Of a DNA stretch of 64,000 bases, positions 1-13,315 are shown in pieces. The position numbers and the translations under genes were made by a program. Below the pieces are notes generated by a model that did not search any database, had not been told where the DNA came from, and worked only from the letters and a program-made list of their open reading frames with translations. How positions within the stretch are numbered: position 1 is the first letter of the stretch; each line of letters begins with the position of its first letter. The stretch comes from Sphingomonas sp. PAMC26645 (GTDB taxonomy: Bacteria; Pseudomonadota; Alphaproteobacteria; Sphingomonadales; Sphingomonadaceae), in contig NZ_CP039249.1 in assembly GCF_004795835.1 (NCBI RefSeq), forward strand, positions 3,881,001-3,945,000, written 5' to 3'.

Positions 1-20
1 GGGGAGGGCATGCCATAGAC

Positions 21-419
21 GTGCCGCCCCCGCCCCCCCCTAGCCCCTCCCGCAAGCGGAAGGGGACGCACGACCGAAAGGCTGCGGAGGCGACCGGCCG
101 TCGCGGGGAGCGGCTGGCGGGGTGGTGGTTGCGGCTGAAGGGCTGGAGCATCCTCGATCGCCGAGTCCGCACCCCCGCCGGCGAAGTCGACCTCGTCGCC
201 CGCAAAGGCAACCTAATCGCATTCGTCGAAGTAAAAACCCGCGCGACCGCTGCCGAACTCGACTTCGCGATCGACGAGCGCCGCCTCGCCCGCGTCGCCG
301 CAGCGGCGGAGTATTTAATGTCGCGCTACGCCGGACCCGGCGACGACATTCGCGTCGACGTCATCCTGCTCGCCCCCGGCACCCGCCCGCGCCATATCGA
401 GAATGCCTGGATCGGGTGA
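21..419 (+). CDS. yraN: YraN family (UPF0102) endonuclease-like protein
   Basis: The protein has 132 residues and starts at GTG. The core from about residue 18 matches the UPF0102 family, a small restriction-endonuclease-like fold of uncertain function: GEVDLVA at 54-60 followed by FVEVKT at 68-73, giving the D57/E70/K72 nuclease-like triad. The first 16 residues are proline- and lysine-rich and are not typical of the family. They are encoded by DNA resembling the intergenic hairpin repeat seen near 59.1 kb. No other start codon lies between GTG and the conserved core, so I keep GTG. A stop codon at 16-18 in another frame may be the end of an upstream gene (rsmI is the usual neighbour), but too little is present to say. 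gshB follows 64 bp downstream. Confidence 0.85.
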   Translation: MPPPPPPSPSRKRKGTHDRKAAEATGRRGERLAGWWLRLKGWSILDRRVRTPAGEVDLVARKGNLIAFVEVKTRATAAELDFAIDERRLARVAAAAEYLMSRYAGPGDDIRVDVILLAPGTRPRHIENAWIG

Positions 420-483
420 CGCCGCCCGGTGACTTCGCGCCCGCCCGCGCCTACATGCGCTCGACCGAACAGAAGGAAGACGC

Positions 484-1437
484 ATGAGCCTCACCGTCGC
501 CGTCCAGATGGACCCGCTCGACAGCATCAACATCGCCGGCGATTCGACCTTCGCGCTGATGCTGTCCGCGCAGGACCGTGGCCATACGCTCTTCCATTAC
601 TCGGCCGAGGACCTGAACTACCGCGACGGCCGGGTCTGGGCGAAGGCGCATCCGGTCACCGTGCAGCGCGTCGTCGGCGATCACTTCAGCGTCGGCGAGC
701 CGGTGAACCTCGACCTTGGCGACGAGGCCGACGTCGTGCTGATGCGGCAAGACCCCCCGTTCGACCTCGGCTACATCACCGCGACGCACTTGCTCGAGCG
801 GATCGCCGACAAGACGCTGGTCGTGAACGATCCCGCGCAGGTGCGGAATGCGCCCGAGAAGGTGTTCGTGCTCGACTACCCGCAGTTCATGCCGCCGACG
901 CTCGTCACGCGCTCGCTCGACGAAGCGCGGAAGTTCCTCGCCGAGCACGGCGCGATCGTCATCAAGCCGCTCCACGGCAACGGCGGCAAGGCGATCTTCA
1001 AGGTCGAGTCGGACGGCGCGAACCTGTCGGCGCTGATGGAGGTCTTCAACATGACCTGGCGCGAGCCGCACATGGTCCAGGCGTTCCTCCCCGACGTGGC
1101 GAAGGGCGACAAGCGGATCGTGCTGATCGACGGCGAAGTCGCAGGCGCGATCAACCGGTTGCCCGGCGAAGGCGAGATCCGCTCGAACCTCGCGGTCGGT
1201 GGCTCGGCGGAGAAGTCGGTGCTGACCGACAAGGAGCGCGAGATCTGCGCGGTACTCGGGCCTGAACTGAAGAAGCGCGGGCTGTTGTTCGTCGGGATCG
1301 ACGTGATCGGCGGGACGTGGCTGACGGAGATCAACGTAACGTCGCCGACCGGTATCGTCGCAATCTCGAACTTCGATGGGACGGACGTGGCCGGCATGAT
1401 CTGGGACGCTATCGAAGCGAAGGTCGCGGCGCGGTAG
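484..1437 (+). CDS. gshB: Glutathione synthase
   Basis: Cytoplasmic ATP-grasp enzyme that joins gamma-glutamylcysteine and glycine to make glutathione. It has 317 residues, the usual prokaryotic GshB length. The N-terminal domain begins with AVQMDPLDSINI and contains VVLMRQDPPFD. The ATP-grasp domain has IVIKPLHGNGGKAIF around 158-172, and the metal-binding end LTEINVTSPTG lies around 282-292. The ATG start has a clear Shine-Dalgarno sequence (AAGGAAG) about 5 bases upstream. It follows yraN on the same strand, an order common in proteobacteria. Confidence 0.97.
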   Translation: MSLTVAVQMDPLDSINIAGDSTFALMLSAQDRGHTLFHYSAEDLNYRDGRVWAKAHPVTVQRVVGDHFSVGEPVNLDLGDEADVVLMRQDPPFDLGYITATHLLERIADKTLVVNDPAQVRNAPEKVFVLDYPQFMPPTLVTRSLDEARKFLAEHGAIVIKPLHGNGGKAIFKVESDGANLSALMEVFNMTWREPHMVQAFLPDVAKGDKRIVLIDGEVAGAINRLPGEGEIRSNLAVGGSAEKSVLTDKEREICAVLGPELKKRGLLFVGIDVIGGTWLTEINVTSPTGIVAISNFDGTDVAGMIWDAIEAKVAAR

Positions 1438-1451
1438 TCGAAGCGAGGATA

Positions 1452-1555
1452 CCACCCCGGCGAAGGCCGGGGCCCAATTGGAAAGGTCGCAGTGACGGAG
1501 CGCCGCCCTTTGTCATGGCCGTCCCCCAATTGGGCCCCGGCCTCCGCCGGGGTGG
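1452..1555. repeat. Repeat family A, copy 1 (104 bp dyad element)
   Basis: Two arms of about 30 bp (CCACCCCGGCGAAGGCCGGG... and its near-complement ending CCGGGGTGG) flank a middle of about 44 bp. Each arm also forms its own hairpin. Copies lie at 14019, 19487 and 32021. It fills the gshB-dedA spacer. Confidence 0.9.
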
Positions 1556-1602
1556 TAAGAGATGGCGGAACACATCCGGCATCCCGGCAGTATGTGATAC
1601 CC

Positions 1603-2202
1603 ATGACCGAATTCATCCTCGATCTCATCGCCTGGGGCGGATATTTCGGTATCTTCCTGTTGATGGCGCTCGAGAATATCGTCCCCCCAGTGCCGTCCGA
1701 AGTCATCATGGGGCTCGGTGGCATGGCCGTCGCGCGCGGCGACATGAGCGTCGTGCCGCTGATCGCCTGGGGCACCGCGGGCTCGGTCGTCGGCAATTAC
1801 TTCTGGTATTATATCGGCCGCAACATCGGCTACGAACGCTTCCGCCCCTTCATCGAGCGCAACGGGCGCTGGCTGACGATGGAATGGTCCGACGTCGAGA
1901 AGATCCACCGCTTCTTCACGAAGCGCGGCGGCTGGGTGATCTTCGTGTTTCGGTTCATGCCGACGCTCCGCACCGTCATTTCGCTCCCCGCGGGGATGAC
2001 ACGCATGCCGATCTGGCAGTTCGTGATCTGGACCGCGGCGGGCAGCGCGATCTGGAACACCGTGCTCACCTATGCCGGCATCCTTCTGGGCTCGCATTTC
2101 GAGGAACTCGACCGCTATGTCGGGCCGGTCGCAGTGGCGACGTTCGTGGTCATCATCATAGGCTATGGCTGGCGCGTGCTGACCTGGAAACCGAAGGGCT
2201 AG
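1603..2202 (+). CDS. DedA family membrane protein
   Basis: A 199-residue inner-membrane protein of the DedA/SNARE-associated family, now regarded as phospholipid scramblases or flippases linked to envelope homeostasis. Family marks are ENIVPPVPSEVIMG near residues 20-33, a glycine-rich re-entrant segment (WGTAGSVVGNYFWYYIGR), and the FRFMPTLRTVISLPAG motif near 110-125. Several transmembrane segments follow. The ATG at 1603 is preferred over upstream in-frame codons because the extra N-terminal residues would be translated repeat DNA. Its stop overlaps the convergent xerC stop in one CTAG. Confidence 0.9.
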   Translation: MTEFILDLIAWGGYFGIFLLMALENIVPPVPSEVIMGLGGMAVARGDMSVVPLIAWGTAGSVVGNYFWYYIGRNIGYERFRPFIERNGRWLTMEWSDVEKIHRFFTKRGGWVIFVFRFMPTLRTVISLPAGMTRMPIWQFVIWTAAGSAIWNTVLTYAGILLGSHFEELDRYVGPVAVATFVVIIIGYGWRVLTWKPKG

Positions 2203-3119
2203 ACGCCGCCATGCGGGTGGGCATTGCGGTACACGTCCATCAAATGCGCGGCATCGACCTGCGTATAGATCTGCGTCGAACTCAGGCTCGCATGACCGAG
2301 CAACTCCTGTAGCGCGCGCAGATCCGCCCCCCGCCCCAGCAGATGGGTCGCGAAACTGTGCCGCAGGGCATGCGGCGTCGTCCGATCGCCCAGCCCGAGC
2401 CGCGCCCGAGCCGACTGAACGGCCCGACGAATCATCACCGGGGACAACGCCCCGCCCTTGGCACCACGGAACAACGGTTCGCCGCGCTCGATAGGCCAAG
2501 GCGTCTGCGCCACATATGCTTCGATCGCCGTGCGCACCTGAGGCAACAAAGGCACAACGCGTGTCTTGGTGCGCTTGCCCGTCACCCGGATCGTCTCGCC
2601 GAGCGGCAGGATATCGCCCCGCAACGTCAACGCCTCGCCGATTCGCAACCCTGCGCCGTACAGCAACATCAACACCGCCCAGTCGCGCGCGCCGATCCAC
2701 GGCTCCGCCGCGTCGTCGGCCACCTCTTCGGCCAACGCGACCGCTTCGGCCGGCGAGATCGGTCGCGGCACGCCCGCCTTCACGCGCGGCCCCCGCATCC
2801 GCGGCTGCTCCGCACCTTCGTTCGCCCAGGCGAGAAACCCGCGCACCGCGGACAATTCCCGCGCCGCCGACGCGTTACCCAACCCGGCTTCTCGGCGTTG
2901 CGCCAGATACGCTCGCAGGTCTGTCGCGGTCACGCGTGCGAGCGCCCCGCGCGTGATCCGCTCCCCCCAATGCCCGACCAGGAACGCCGTCAGCCGTTCG
3001 GCCGACGCCCGATAAGCCCGGATCGTGTGGACCGATCGCCGACGATCACGCCCGAGATGCTCCGCCCAGAGCATCGACGGCGGCAGAATTTCGAGCGTCT
3101 GGTCTTTATCGGTGGGCAT
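2199..3119 (-). CDS. xerC: Tyrosine recombinase XerC
   Basis: A 306-residue site-specific tyrosine recombinase. XerC acts with XerD at dif to resolve chromosome dimers. The N-terminal SAM-like DNA-binding domain spans about 15-105 and the catalytic domain about 118-300. Visible catalytic residues are R159 (GAGLRIGEAL), the H250-xx-R253 box (HALRHSFATHLL), H276 (LLGHASLSSTQIY) and nucleophile Y285. Length and motifs fit XerC rather than a phage integrase, and there is no att or phage context. It is transcribed divergently from the diguanylate cyclase and converges on dedA. Confidence 0.93.
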   Translation of the reverse strand: MPTDKDQTLEILPPSMLWAEHLGRDRRRSVHTIRAYRASAERLTAFLVGHWGERITRGALARVTATDLRAYLAQRREAGLGNASAARELSAVRGFLAWANEGAEQPRMRGPRVKAGVPRPISPAEAVALAEEVADDAAEPWIGARDWAVLMLLYGAGLRIGEALTLRGDILPLGETIRVTGKRTKTRVVPLLPQVRTAIEAYVAQTPWPIERGEPLFRGAKGGALSPVMIRRAVQSARARLGLGDRTTPHALRHSFATHLLGRGADLRALQELLGHASLSSTQIYTQVDAAHLMDVYRNAHPHGGV

Positions 3120-3181
3120 GTGTGGACAGTAACGCCCCGAACAGGCAAAGAAAATTAACCCAGCCGCTATATTCGAGTTTC

Positions 3182-4639
3182 ATGTCGCCTGTCGATCTCA
3201 TCACAGACAACTTTTCAGACGAAGCACGGCGCGTGGCTGCGCTTCAGGCCTTGGCGTTGCTCGATAGCGAACCCGAGCGTGAATTCGATGCATTGGTCGC
3301 GTTGGCCGCAGAAATGCTGGGTTGCCCTAACGCCTTGCTAACACTCGTCGACAGCAACCGGCTCTGGATCAAGGCTGCGAGCGACGGCGAACGCGGTGAG
3401 ATCTCCCGCGAAATCGGCATGTGCAATTACACGATCCTCGGCAAAGAACCGATGGTCATCGAAGACGTGTCGAGCGATTTACGATTCGTGGCCAATCCCT
3501 GGACGCAACCGCCTGACGGTATTCGCTTTTACGCTGGCGCACCGGTCAATGCGCGCGACGCGCGCGGTGAATATTATGCGATCGGCTCGATCTGCGTCGT
3601 CGATACTGTACCGCGCTCGCTGAACGATGCCGGGCGCAAGGCGCTGACCCATCTCGCGACCCTGGCCGAGGCGATGATCGCCGCGCGGTCCGCTGCACGC
3701 GAGGCTATCGCGATTGCGACGACCGCGGATCGCCAGGCGGCTGCGCTGGCGCGTCAGGACCGCGTCTTCCGACAGGCGGAACGGATGGCGGCGATCGGAT
3801 CGTGGCGCGTGTCGCTGGCCGACGACAAGCTGCAATGGTCCGACGGGGTCTATCACATTCACGGCCTGCCGATCGGCGACCTGCCCGAGATGCCGGTGGC
3901 GATGGAATTCTATCCGCCGCATGCCCGCGACGAGATGAACGCATCGCTTCGACGGACGATCGAAACCGGTGCGCCATTCGATATCGAGGTCGATTTCAAG
4001 AACGCGCAAGGTGAACAGCGCCGTGTCCGCGTGCTGGGCGAATGCGAGACCGTCGACGGCCAGACCATAGCGTTGGTCGGCGTCTTCCAGGACGTGACGG
4101 AACGCCACGCGCTCGAGGTCAATTTGCGGCGCTCGGCAAATACCGATTCGCTGACTGGCATCGCCAATCGGGCGGCGTTCGATCGTACGCTCGATGCAGC
4201 CATGACGCGGTCGCACACCGACGGCACGCCGTTGTTGCTCGCGCTGGTCGATCTCGACGGCTTTAAGGCGATAAACGACACGCTGGGCCATACCGCAGGC
4301 GACGACGTGTTGCGCGGCGTCGGCCGGATTTTGAAGGCCCCTTGGCTCAAGAACAGCTTTGCCGCCCGCGTCGGTGGTGACGAATTCGCGATCCTGATCG
4401 AGGACCCCGGCATGGCCGCGAACCCCGGCTATATCTCTGCACGGCTGGAGGAAGCGTTGCGCTTTCCGATCGCGCTGAACGGCCTCGCGATGGTCAGCGC
4501 GGGCACGGTCGGCATCACCGCTTTGGACCGCGACTGCCTTTCGGTGCGCGATTTCATCCACCGCGCCGATACGATCCTGTACCAGGCGAAGCGCGCGCGC
4601 GTCGGCGAGCGACGCCGCCCGAACCGCGACGCCGCGTAA
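3182..4639 (+). CDS. GAF-PAS-GGDEF diguanylate cyclase
   Basis: A 485-residue cytoplasmic signalling protein predicted to make cyclic-di-GMP. An N-terminal GAF domain spans about 20-165 (LLDSEPEREFDALVALAAEM is typical). A PAS domain with PAC-like tail spans about 200-315 and a GGDEF domain about 320-475. The active-site sequence GGDEF is intact at 398-402, and LVDLDGFKAINDTLGH is present, so the enzyme should be active. No EAL domain and no membrane segments are seen. I chose ATG 3182; an in-frame GTG at 3122 would add 20 non-conserved residues and sit against the xerC start. The sensed ligand is unknown. Confidence 0.9.
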   Translation: MSPVDLITDNFSDEARRVAALQALALLDSEPEREFDALVALAAEMLGCPNALLTLVDSNRLWIKAASDGERGEISREIGMCNYTILGKEPMVIEDVSSDLRFVANPWTQPPDGIRFYAGAPVNARDARGEYYAIGSICVVDTVPRSLNDAGRKALTHLATLAEAMIAARSAAREAIAIATTADRQAAALARQDRVFRQAERMAAIGSWRVSLADDKLQWSDGVYHIHGLPIGDLPEMPVAMEFYPPHARDEMNASLRRTIETGAPFDIEVDFKNAQGEQRRVRVLGECETVDGQTIALVGVFQDVTERHALEVNLRRSANTDSLTGIANRAAFDRTLDAAMTRSHTDGTPLLLALVDLDGFKAINDTLGHTAGDDVLRGVGRILKAPWLKNSFAARVGGDEFAILIEDPGMAANPGYISARLEEALRFPIALNGLAMVSAGTVGITALDRDCLSVRDFIHRADTILYQAKRARVGERRRPNRDAA

Positions 4640-4705
4640 GGCTGCATCGACCAACCCGACGTAAGCGGTTCACGCGGAGTCGATCTGTCCCCATATACGA
4701 ACACG

Positions 4706-6877
4706 ATGTCGTCCCGTGCCCGTGTCCTGATCCTCAACGCCGCCCTCGGGCCACTCGACTACCGCGTGCCGGCCGGCATGAGTGTCGAGCCGGGATCGGT
4801 CGTTGTCGCACCACTTGGGCCTCGGCAGTTGCTAGGCGTGGTGTGGGAAGCCGAACGGATGCCGTCCGATGCGGAGGTCGGCGACAACCGGTTGCGCAAT
4901 CTGCTCGCGGTCGCCGACGTGCCGCCGCTGGGGGCCCCGTTGCGGCGGCTGGTCGAGTGGACCGCGGATTATTACCTCGCACCGGCGGCGTCGGTGTTGC
5001 GGATGACGCTCGCATCGACGTCTGCCTTGGAAGGGGCGCGGACGGCGATTGAGTATCGCGCGACGGGCCTCGTGCCACCGCGCCTCACGCCGCAGCGCGA
5101 GCAGGCGCTCGAGCGGATCGGTGACCGGCAGGGCCTGATCCGCGAACTCGCGACGATCGCCGAGGTGAGCGACGCGGTGATCCGCGGGCTGGTGAAGGTC
5201 GGCGCGATCGAGGCGGTCGAGGTCAGCATCGACGTCCCCTACCCCGTGCCCGATCCGCAGCATCATGAGCCGAGTTTGTCAGAGGACCAGCGAGCAGCAG
5301 CCGATGTCCTGGTCGCTGGCGTCGCAGAGCATGCGTTCCATCCGACGTTGCTCGACGGCGTCACCGGGTCCGGCAAGACCGAAGTCTATTTCGAGGCGGT
5401 GGCGCAGGCGATCCGCGACGGTCGCCAGACTTTGGTGCTGCTTCCGGAGATCGCGCTGACCGAGCCGTTCCTGAAGCGCTTTCACGACCGCTTCGGCTGC
5501 GAGCCGATCGCGTGGCATTCGGGGCTTCGTTCGACCCAACGCCGGCGCGCTTGGCGAGCGATCGCGAGCGGCGAGGCGCTGGTGACGGTCGGCGCGCGGT
5601 CTGCACTGTTCCTGCCCTACCGCGACCTCGGGCTGATCGTCGTCGACGAGGCGCACGAGACCAGCTTCAAGCAGGAAGAGGGCGTACATTATCACGCGCG
5701 CGACGTGGCGGTGATGCGCGGCAAGTTCGAGGGATGTCCGGTCATCCTCGCCTCCGCCACGCCAGCGATCGAGACTCGCCAGCAGGTCGCGACCGGGCGC
5801 TACGCGGAACTGAAGCTGCCCGGCCGGTTCGGCGCGGCGGAGATGCCGACGATCGAGCCGATCGACCTGATCAAGGAGCCGCCGGAACGCGGCCGCTGGC
5901 TGGCACCGCGCCTCGTCAAGGCGATGCAGGAAACGCTCGAGCGGCGCGAGCAGTCGCTGCTGTTCCTCAACCGGCGGGGCTACGCGCCGCTGACGCTGTG
6001 CCGGACGTGCGGGCACCGGTTTCAATGTCCGAATTGCACCGCCTGGATGGTCGAGCACCGCCTCACGCGCCGCCTCGCCTGCCACCATTGCGGCCATGCC
6101 GAACCGACGCCGCGCGTGTGTCCCGAGTGCAAGGGCGAGGATACGCTGGTCGCCTGCGGACCCGGCGTCGAACGAATCGCCGACGAGGTAACGGCGTTGT
6201 TTCCCGAGGCGAAGACGGCCGTCGTCACATCCGACACGATCTGGTCGCCGGCAAAGGCGGCCGAGTTCGTCGGACGGATGGAGGCCGGCGATATCGACAT
6301 CGTCGTCGGCACGCAGTTGGTGACGAAGGGGTATCACTTTCCGAACCTGACCCTGGTCGGCGTGGTCGATGCGGATCTGGGGCTCGACGGCGGCGATCTG
6401 CGGGCTGCGGAGCGCACGTTCCAGCAGATGCGGCAGGTGTCGGGGCGCGCCGGGCGTGGCGAGAAGCCGGGCCACGTGTTCATCCAGACGCATAGTCCGG
6501 GCGCGCAAGTGATGCAGGCGCTCATCACCGGCGATGCCGACGCGTTCTATGCCGCGGAAACGGACGCGCGGAAGGATGCAGGCGCGCCGCCGTTCGGGCG
6601 ATATGCAGCGATCGTGGTGTCGTCGGAGGACCAGTCCTGCGCGCACGAGACCGCCAAGCTCGTCGGCCGTAGTGCGCCCGAAGTCGACGGCATGCACGTC
6701 TACGGCCCCGCCCCCGCCCCGCTGGCGATGCTGCGCGGCCGGCATCGCTACCGGCTGCTCGTCCATGCGCGGCGCGCACTGGACGTGCAGGACGTCATAC
6801 GGGACTGGCTGGGGAAGCTGGAATGGCCTTCCAAGGCGCGGGTGACGGTGGACGTCGACCCGTATAATTTTCTCTGA
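4706..6877 (+). CDS. priA: Primosomal protein N' (replication restart helicase PriA)
   Basis: A 723-residue superfamily 2 helicase that reloads the replisome at stalled forks. The N-terminal DNA-binding domain (about 1-105) has the usual LDYRVPAG entry. Walker A GVTGSGKTEVYF lies near 217-228 and the DEAH box VVDEAHETSFKQ near 311-322. A zinc-binding insert around 432-475 carries four CxxC pairs (CRTC, CPNC, CHHC, CPEC). Helicase motif VSGRAGRG follows. Length matches the family (E. coli 732). The start is ATG. The gene stands alone between the cyclase and an acyltransferase. Confidence 0.97.
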   Translation: MSSRARVLILNAALGPLDYRVPAGMSVEPGSVVVAPLGPRQLLGVVWEAERMPSDAEVGDNRLRNLLAVADVPPLGAPLRRLVEWTADYYLAPAASVLRMTLASTSALEGARTAIEYRATGLVPPRLTPQREQALERIGDRQGLIRELATIAEVSDAVIRGLVKVGAIEAVEVSIDVPYPVPDPQHHEPSLSEDQRAAADVLVAGVAEHAFHPTLLDGVTGSGKTEVYFEAVAQAIRDGRQTLVLLPEIALTEPFLKRFHDRFGCEPIAWHSGLRSTQRRRAWRAIASGEALVTVGARSALFLPYRDLGLIVVDEAHETSFKQEEGVHYHARDVAVMRGKFEGCPVILASATPAIETRQQVATGRYAELKLPGRFGAAEMPTIEPIDLIKEPPERGRWLAPRLVKAMQETLERREQSLLFLNRRGYAPLTLCRTCGHRFQCPNCTAWMVEHRLTRRLACHHCGHAEPTPRVCPECKGEDTLVACGPGVERIADEVTALFPEAKTAVVTSDTIWSPAKAAEFVGRMEAGDIDIVVGTQLVTKGYHFPNLTLVGVVDADLGLDGGDLRAAERTFQQMRQVSGRAGRGEKPGHVFIQTHSPGAQVMQALITGDADAFYAAETDARKDAGAPPFGRYAAIVVSSEDQSCAHETAKLVGRSAPEVDGMHVYGPAPAPLAMLRGRHRYRLLVHARRALDVQDVIRDWLGKLEWPSKARVTVDVDPYNFL

Positions 6878-6924
6878 TCGTGCGGGCAACGCGGCTTTAA
6901 CGCTCCGCCCGGTATACGTGCCAA

Positions 6925-8001
6925 ATGACGCCGTCCCGCATCGCACCCATCCAGTGGCTTCGTGCACTCGCAGCCACGCTCGTGTTGATGATGCACGCGT
7001 CCGACATGATCGATTCCGGACCGGTCGCGCTGACCGGCAAGTTCGTACCGTCGGTCCCCAATCTCTCGATGTTCGGTGCGAGCGGGGTCGACCTGTTCTT
7101 CGTCATCAGCGGGTTCGTCATGGCGCAATCGCTGGCGACCGCGGACGCTGATTCATGGCGGTTCCTAGCGAAGCGGTGGCTGCGGATCGTACCGTTGTTC
7201 GCGTGCGTCAGCGCAGTCTACATGCTGATCATGCACGATCCCTTGACCGTGCCGGCGGCGTGGATGTCGATCACCGTGCTGCCCGTTCTCGACGGAGCGG
7301 GCTACCATGTTCCCGCGCTGTATCCGGGCTGGACGCTCGGGTTCGAATTCGCGTTCTACGCCATCGTGGCTGTTGCCATGCGGGCGCCGCAGCGCCGTGT
7401 CGAAACGCTGCTGGCCCTCACGGTGGCGCTGGCGCTGATCGGCAGCGTCGTTCATCCCGGCTGGGCACCTTTGAGGTTGCTGCTGAACCCACTCCTGCTT
7501 GAATTTGCGCTGGGCGTGGGTGCGTGGATGGCTTGGCATAGCGGGATTAGCGCACGCTATGCGACGCCTGCGCTCGGCATCGGGACCGTGCTGCTGGTGG
7601 TCGGGATCGCCTTCGGACTAGGCGTGCCGCTACCGCTTCAGATCGAAGTTGCCGTTGCCGGCACCTCGGGCTTCGCGCGGACCTGGACGTGGGGCATTCC
7701 CTGGGCACTGGTGGTAGTCGGGGTGATCGATACGGTTGCCGAGGGACGGTTCGAACGGGTCGTCGCGCGCGTGGGCGATGCGTCCTATTCGACGTACCTG
7801 ACCCATCCCTGCCTGATCGCGCTGCTCTGGATGGTCGGAGGCTATGCCCCGACCATGTCACCCTATCTGTTCGCGCTGGCGTTCATCGTCGCATCGACGA
7901 TGCTGGGATTGGCGGTGCATCGGTGGATCGAGCGGCCGCTGCTGGCGCGGTTACAGCGTCGGCCGTCGGTATCGATCAGGCGAGCACCCGCGCTCGCCTG
8001 A
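6925..8001 (+). CDS. Acyltransferase family 3 membrane protein
   Basis: A 358-residue polytopic inner-membrane protein of acyltransferase family 3 (OafA/NodX type), which transfers acyl groups to sugars of surface polysaccharides. The first segment has QWLRALAATLVLMMHASD with the conserved histidine. ASGVDLFFVISGFVMAQS near 52-69 is the family hallmark. About ten hydrophobic segments follow, ending near 340. The substrate cannot be predicted and no polysaccharide genes lie nearby. It converges on atpC; an inverted repeat at its 3' end (7977-8000) lacks a T-tract and is not called a terminator. Confidence 0.88.
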   Translation: MTPSRIAPIQWLRALAATLVLMMHASDMIDSGPVALTGKFVPSVPNLSMFGASGVDLFFVISGFVMAQSLATADADSWRFLAKRWLRIVPLFACVSAVYMLIMHDPLTVPAAWMSITVLPVLDGAGYHVPALYPGWTLGFEFAFYAIVAVAMRAPQRRVETLLALTVALALIGSVVHPGWAPLRLLLNPLLLEFALGVGAWMAWHSGISARYATPALGIGTVLLVVGIAFGLGVPLPLQIEVAVAGTSGFARTWTWGIPWALVVVGVIDTVAEGRFERVVARVGDASYSTYLTHPCLIALLWMVGGYAPTMSPYLFALAFIVASTMLGLAVHRWIERPLLARLQRRPSVSIRRAPALA

Positions 8002-8007
8002 CAGGCA

Positions 8008-8262
8008 TTATTCGCCAGCGTGTTCGGCGAGGACGGTCAGGCCCTTGGCGTTGACCTCGGCGAAGCCGCCCTTGATCGCGATGATCTCGGGCGTGCCGTT
8101 CTGCGTGCGGAAGATCTGCACACCGCCGTCGCGGACCGTCGACATGAAGGGCGCGTGGCCTTCGAGGACGCCGAAATCGCCTTCGGTGCCGGGGACGACG
8201 ACCATGTAGACCTCCTCCGAGCGGACGAGCTTTTCTGGCGTGACGAGTTCGAAATGCAGCAT
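8008..8262 (-). CDS. atpC: F1F0 ATP synthase subunit epsilon
   Basis: An 84-residue F1 subunit containing only the N-terminal beta-sandwich ([18 protein letters not shown]..., [18 protein letters not shown]). The C-terminal helical hairpin found in longer bacterial epsilon subunits (about 130-140 residues) is missing. The short form is, to my knowledge, normal in sphingomonads, where a separate zeta protein takes over inhibition. ATG at 8262 is chosen because upstream in-frame codons lie in a hairpin repeat. It is the last gene of the atp operon, separated from atpD by 126 bp of repeat. Confidence 0.93.
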   Translation of the reverse strand: MLHFELVTPEKLVRSEEVYMVVVPGTEGDFGVLEGHAPFMSTVRDGGVQIFRTQNGTPEIIAIKGGFAEVNAKGLTVLAEHAGE

Positions 8263-8275
8263 CTTGTTCGCCTTC

Positions 8276-8377
8276 TCCCTCTCCCCTGCGGGGAGAGGGT
8301 CGGGGTGAGGGGCAGTACCGGGCAAGGGCGCTCGTGGCGGCCCCTCACCCCAGCCCTCTCCCCGGAGGGGAGAGGGA
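8276..8377. repeat. Repeat family E, copy 1 (hairpin pair between atpD and atpC)
   Basis: The left hairpin CCCTCTCCCCTGCGGGGAGA and the right hairpin (CCCTCTCCCC-GGA-GGGGAGAGGG) are joined by complementary GGGTGAGGGGC / GCCCCTCACCC strands, so the whole unit is a dyad. It fills the intercistronic spacer of an essential operon. Related units are at 59057 and 55871. Confidence 0.85.
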
Positions 8378-8388
8378 GTCAGGTCGGC

Positions 8389-10781
<2,393 letters not shown>

Positions 10782-10804
10782 TCTAGTTCGTCACCGTCCC
10801 TAAA

Positions 10805-10897
10805 CCGTCATGCCGGACTTGTTCCGGCATCCACTCCTCCACCAGTCCTACGGGATCTGAGGCACGGTGGACCCCGGAACAAGTCCGGGGTGACGGT
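10805..10897. repeat. Repeat family C, copy 1 (between atpA and atpG)
   Basis: About 93 bp. Arm 1 is the hairpin GTCATGCCGGACTTGTTCC..., and arm 2 is the hairpin GGACCCCGGAACAAGTCC... ending GGGGTGAC. A second copy in inverted orientation lies at 13206. Confidence 0.85.
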
Positions 10898-10922
10898 GTG
10901 TGTATGTCGTTTTCTACGCAGC

Positions 10923-13026
<2,104 letters not shown>

Positions 13027-13205
13027 GGACCTTTGAATCCTCGCCTGAAACCGAAAATAGTGCCGCCCCATGGGGGAAGAGGGCGCGAAAGCACCTCTCA
13101 TGGGACGCGGCGCGGGTAGCATCGGGTTCGCGGATTAGCAACCCGGCCGGAGGGTCGTGGCGGTGGGTTTGTGACTGTTTTGTCATCGGCTTCCACACAA
13201 ACTGT

Positions 13206-13300
13206 GTCACCCCGGACCTGTTCCGGGGTCCACCCCTCCGCTAAACCCGACGCCTGTTGCTCATGTGGCACGGTGGATGCCGGAACCAGTCCGGCATGAC
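13206..13300. repeat. Repeat family C, copy 2 (inverted, upstream of atpH)
   Basis: About 95 bp running from GTCACCCCGGACCTGTTCCG to GGAACCAGTCCGGCATGAC. It is the reverse of copy 1: the arm that ends copy 1 begins this one. It lies in the atpH / dienelactone hydrolase divergent spacer. Confidence 0.85.
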
Positions 13301-13315
13301 GAATAGGAAATCAGA

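Noticed and set aside
7977..8000. Inverted repeat CAGGCGAG...CTCGCCTG at the end of the acyltransferase gene as a terminator
   Set aside because: It lies within coding sequence, has an 8-base loop and no T-tract.
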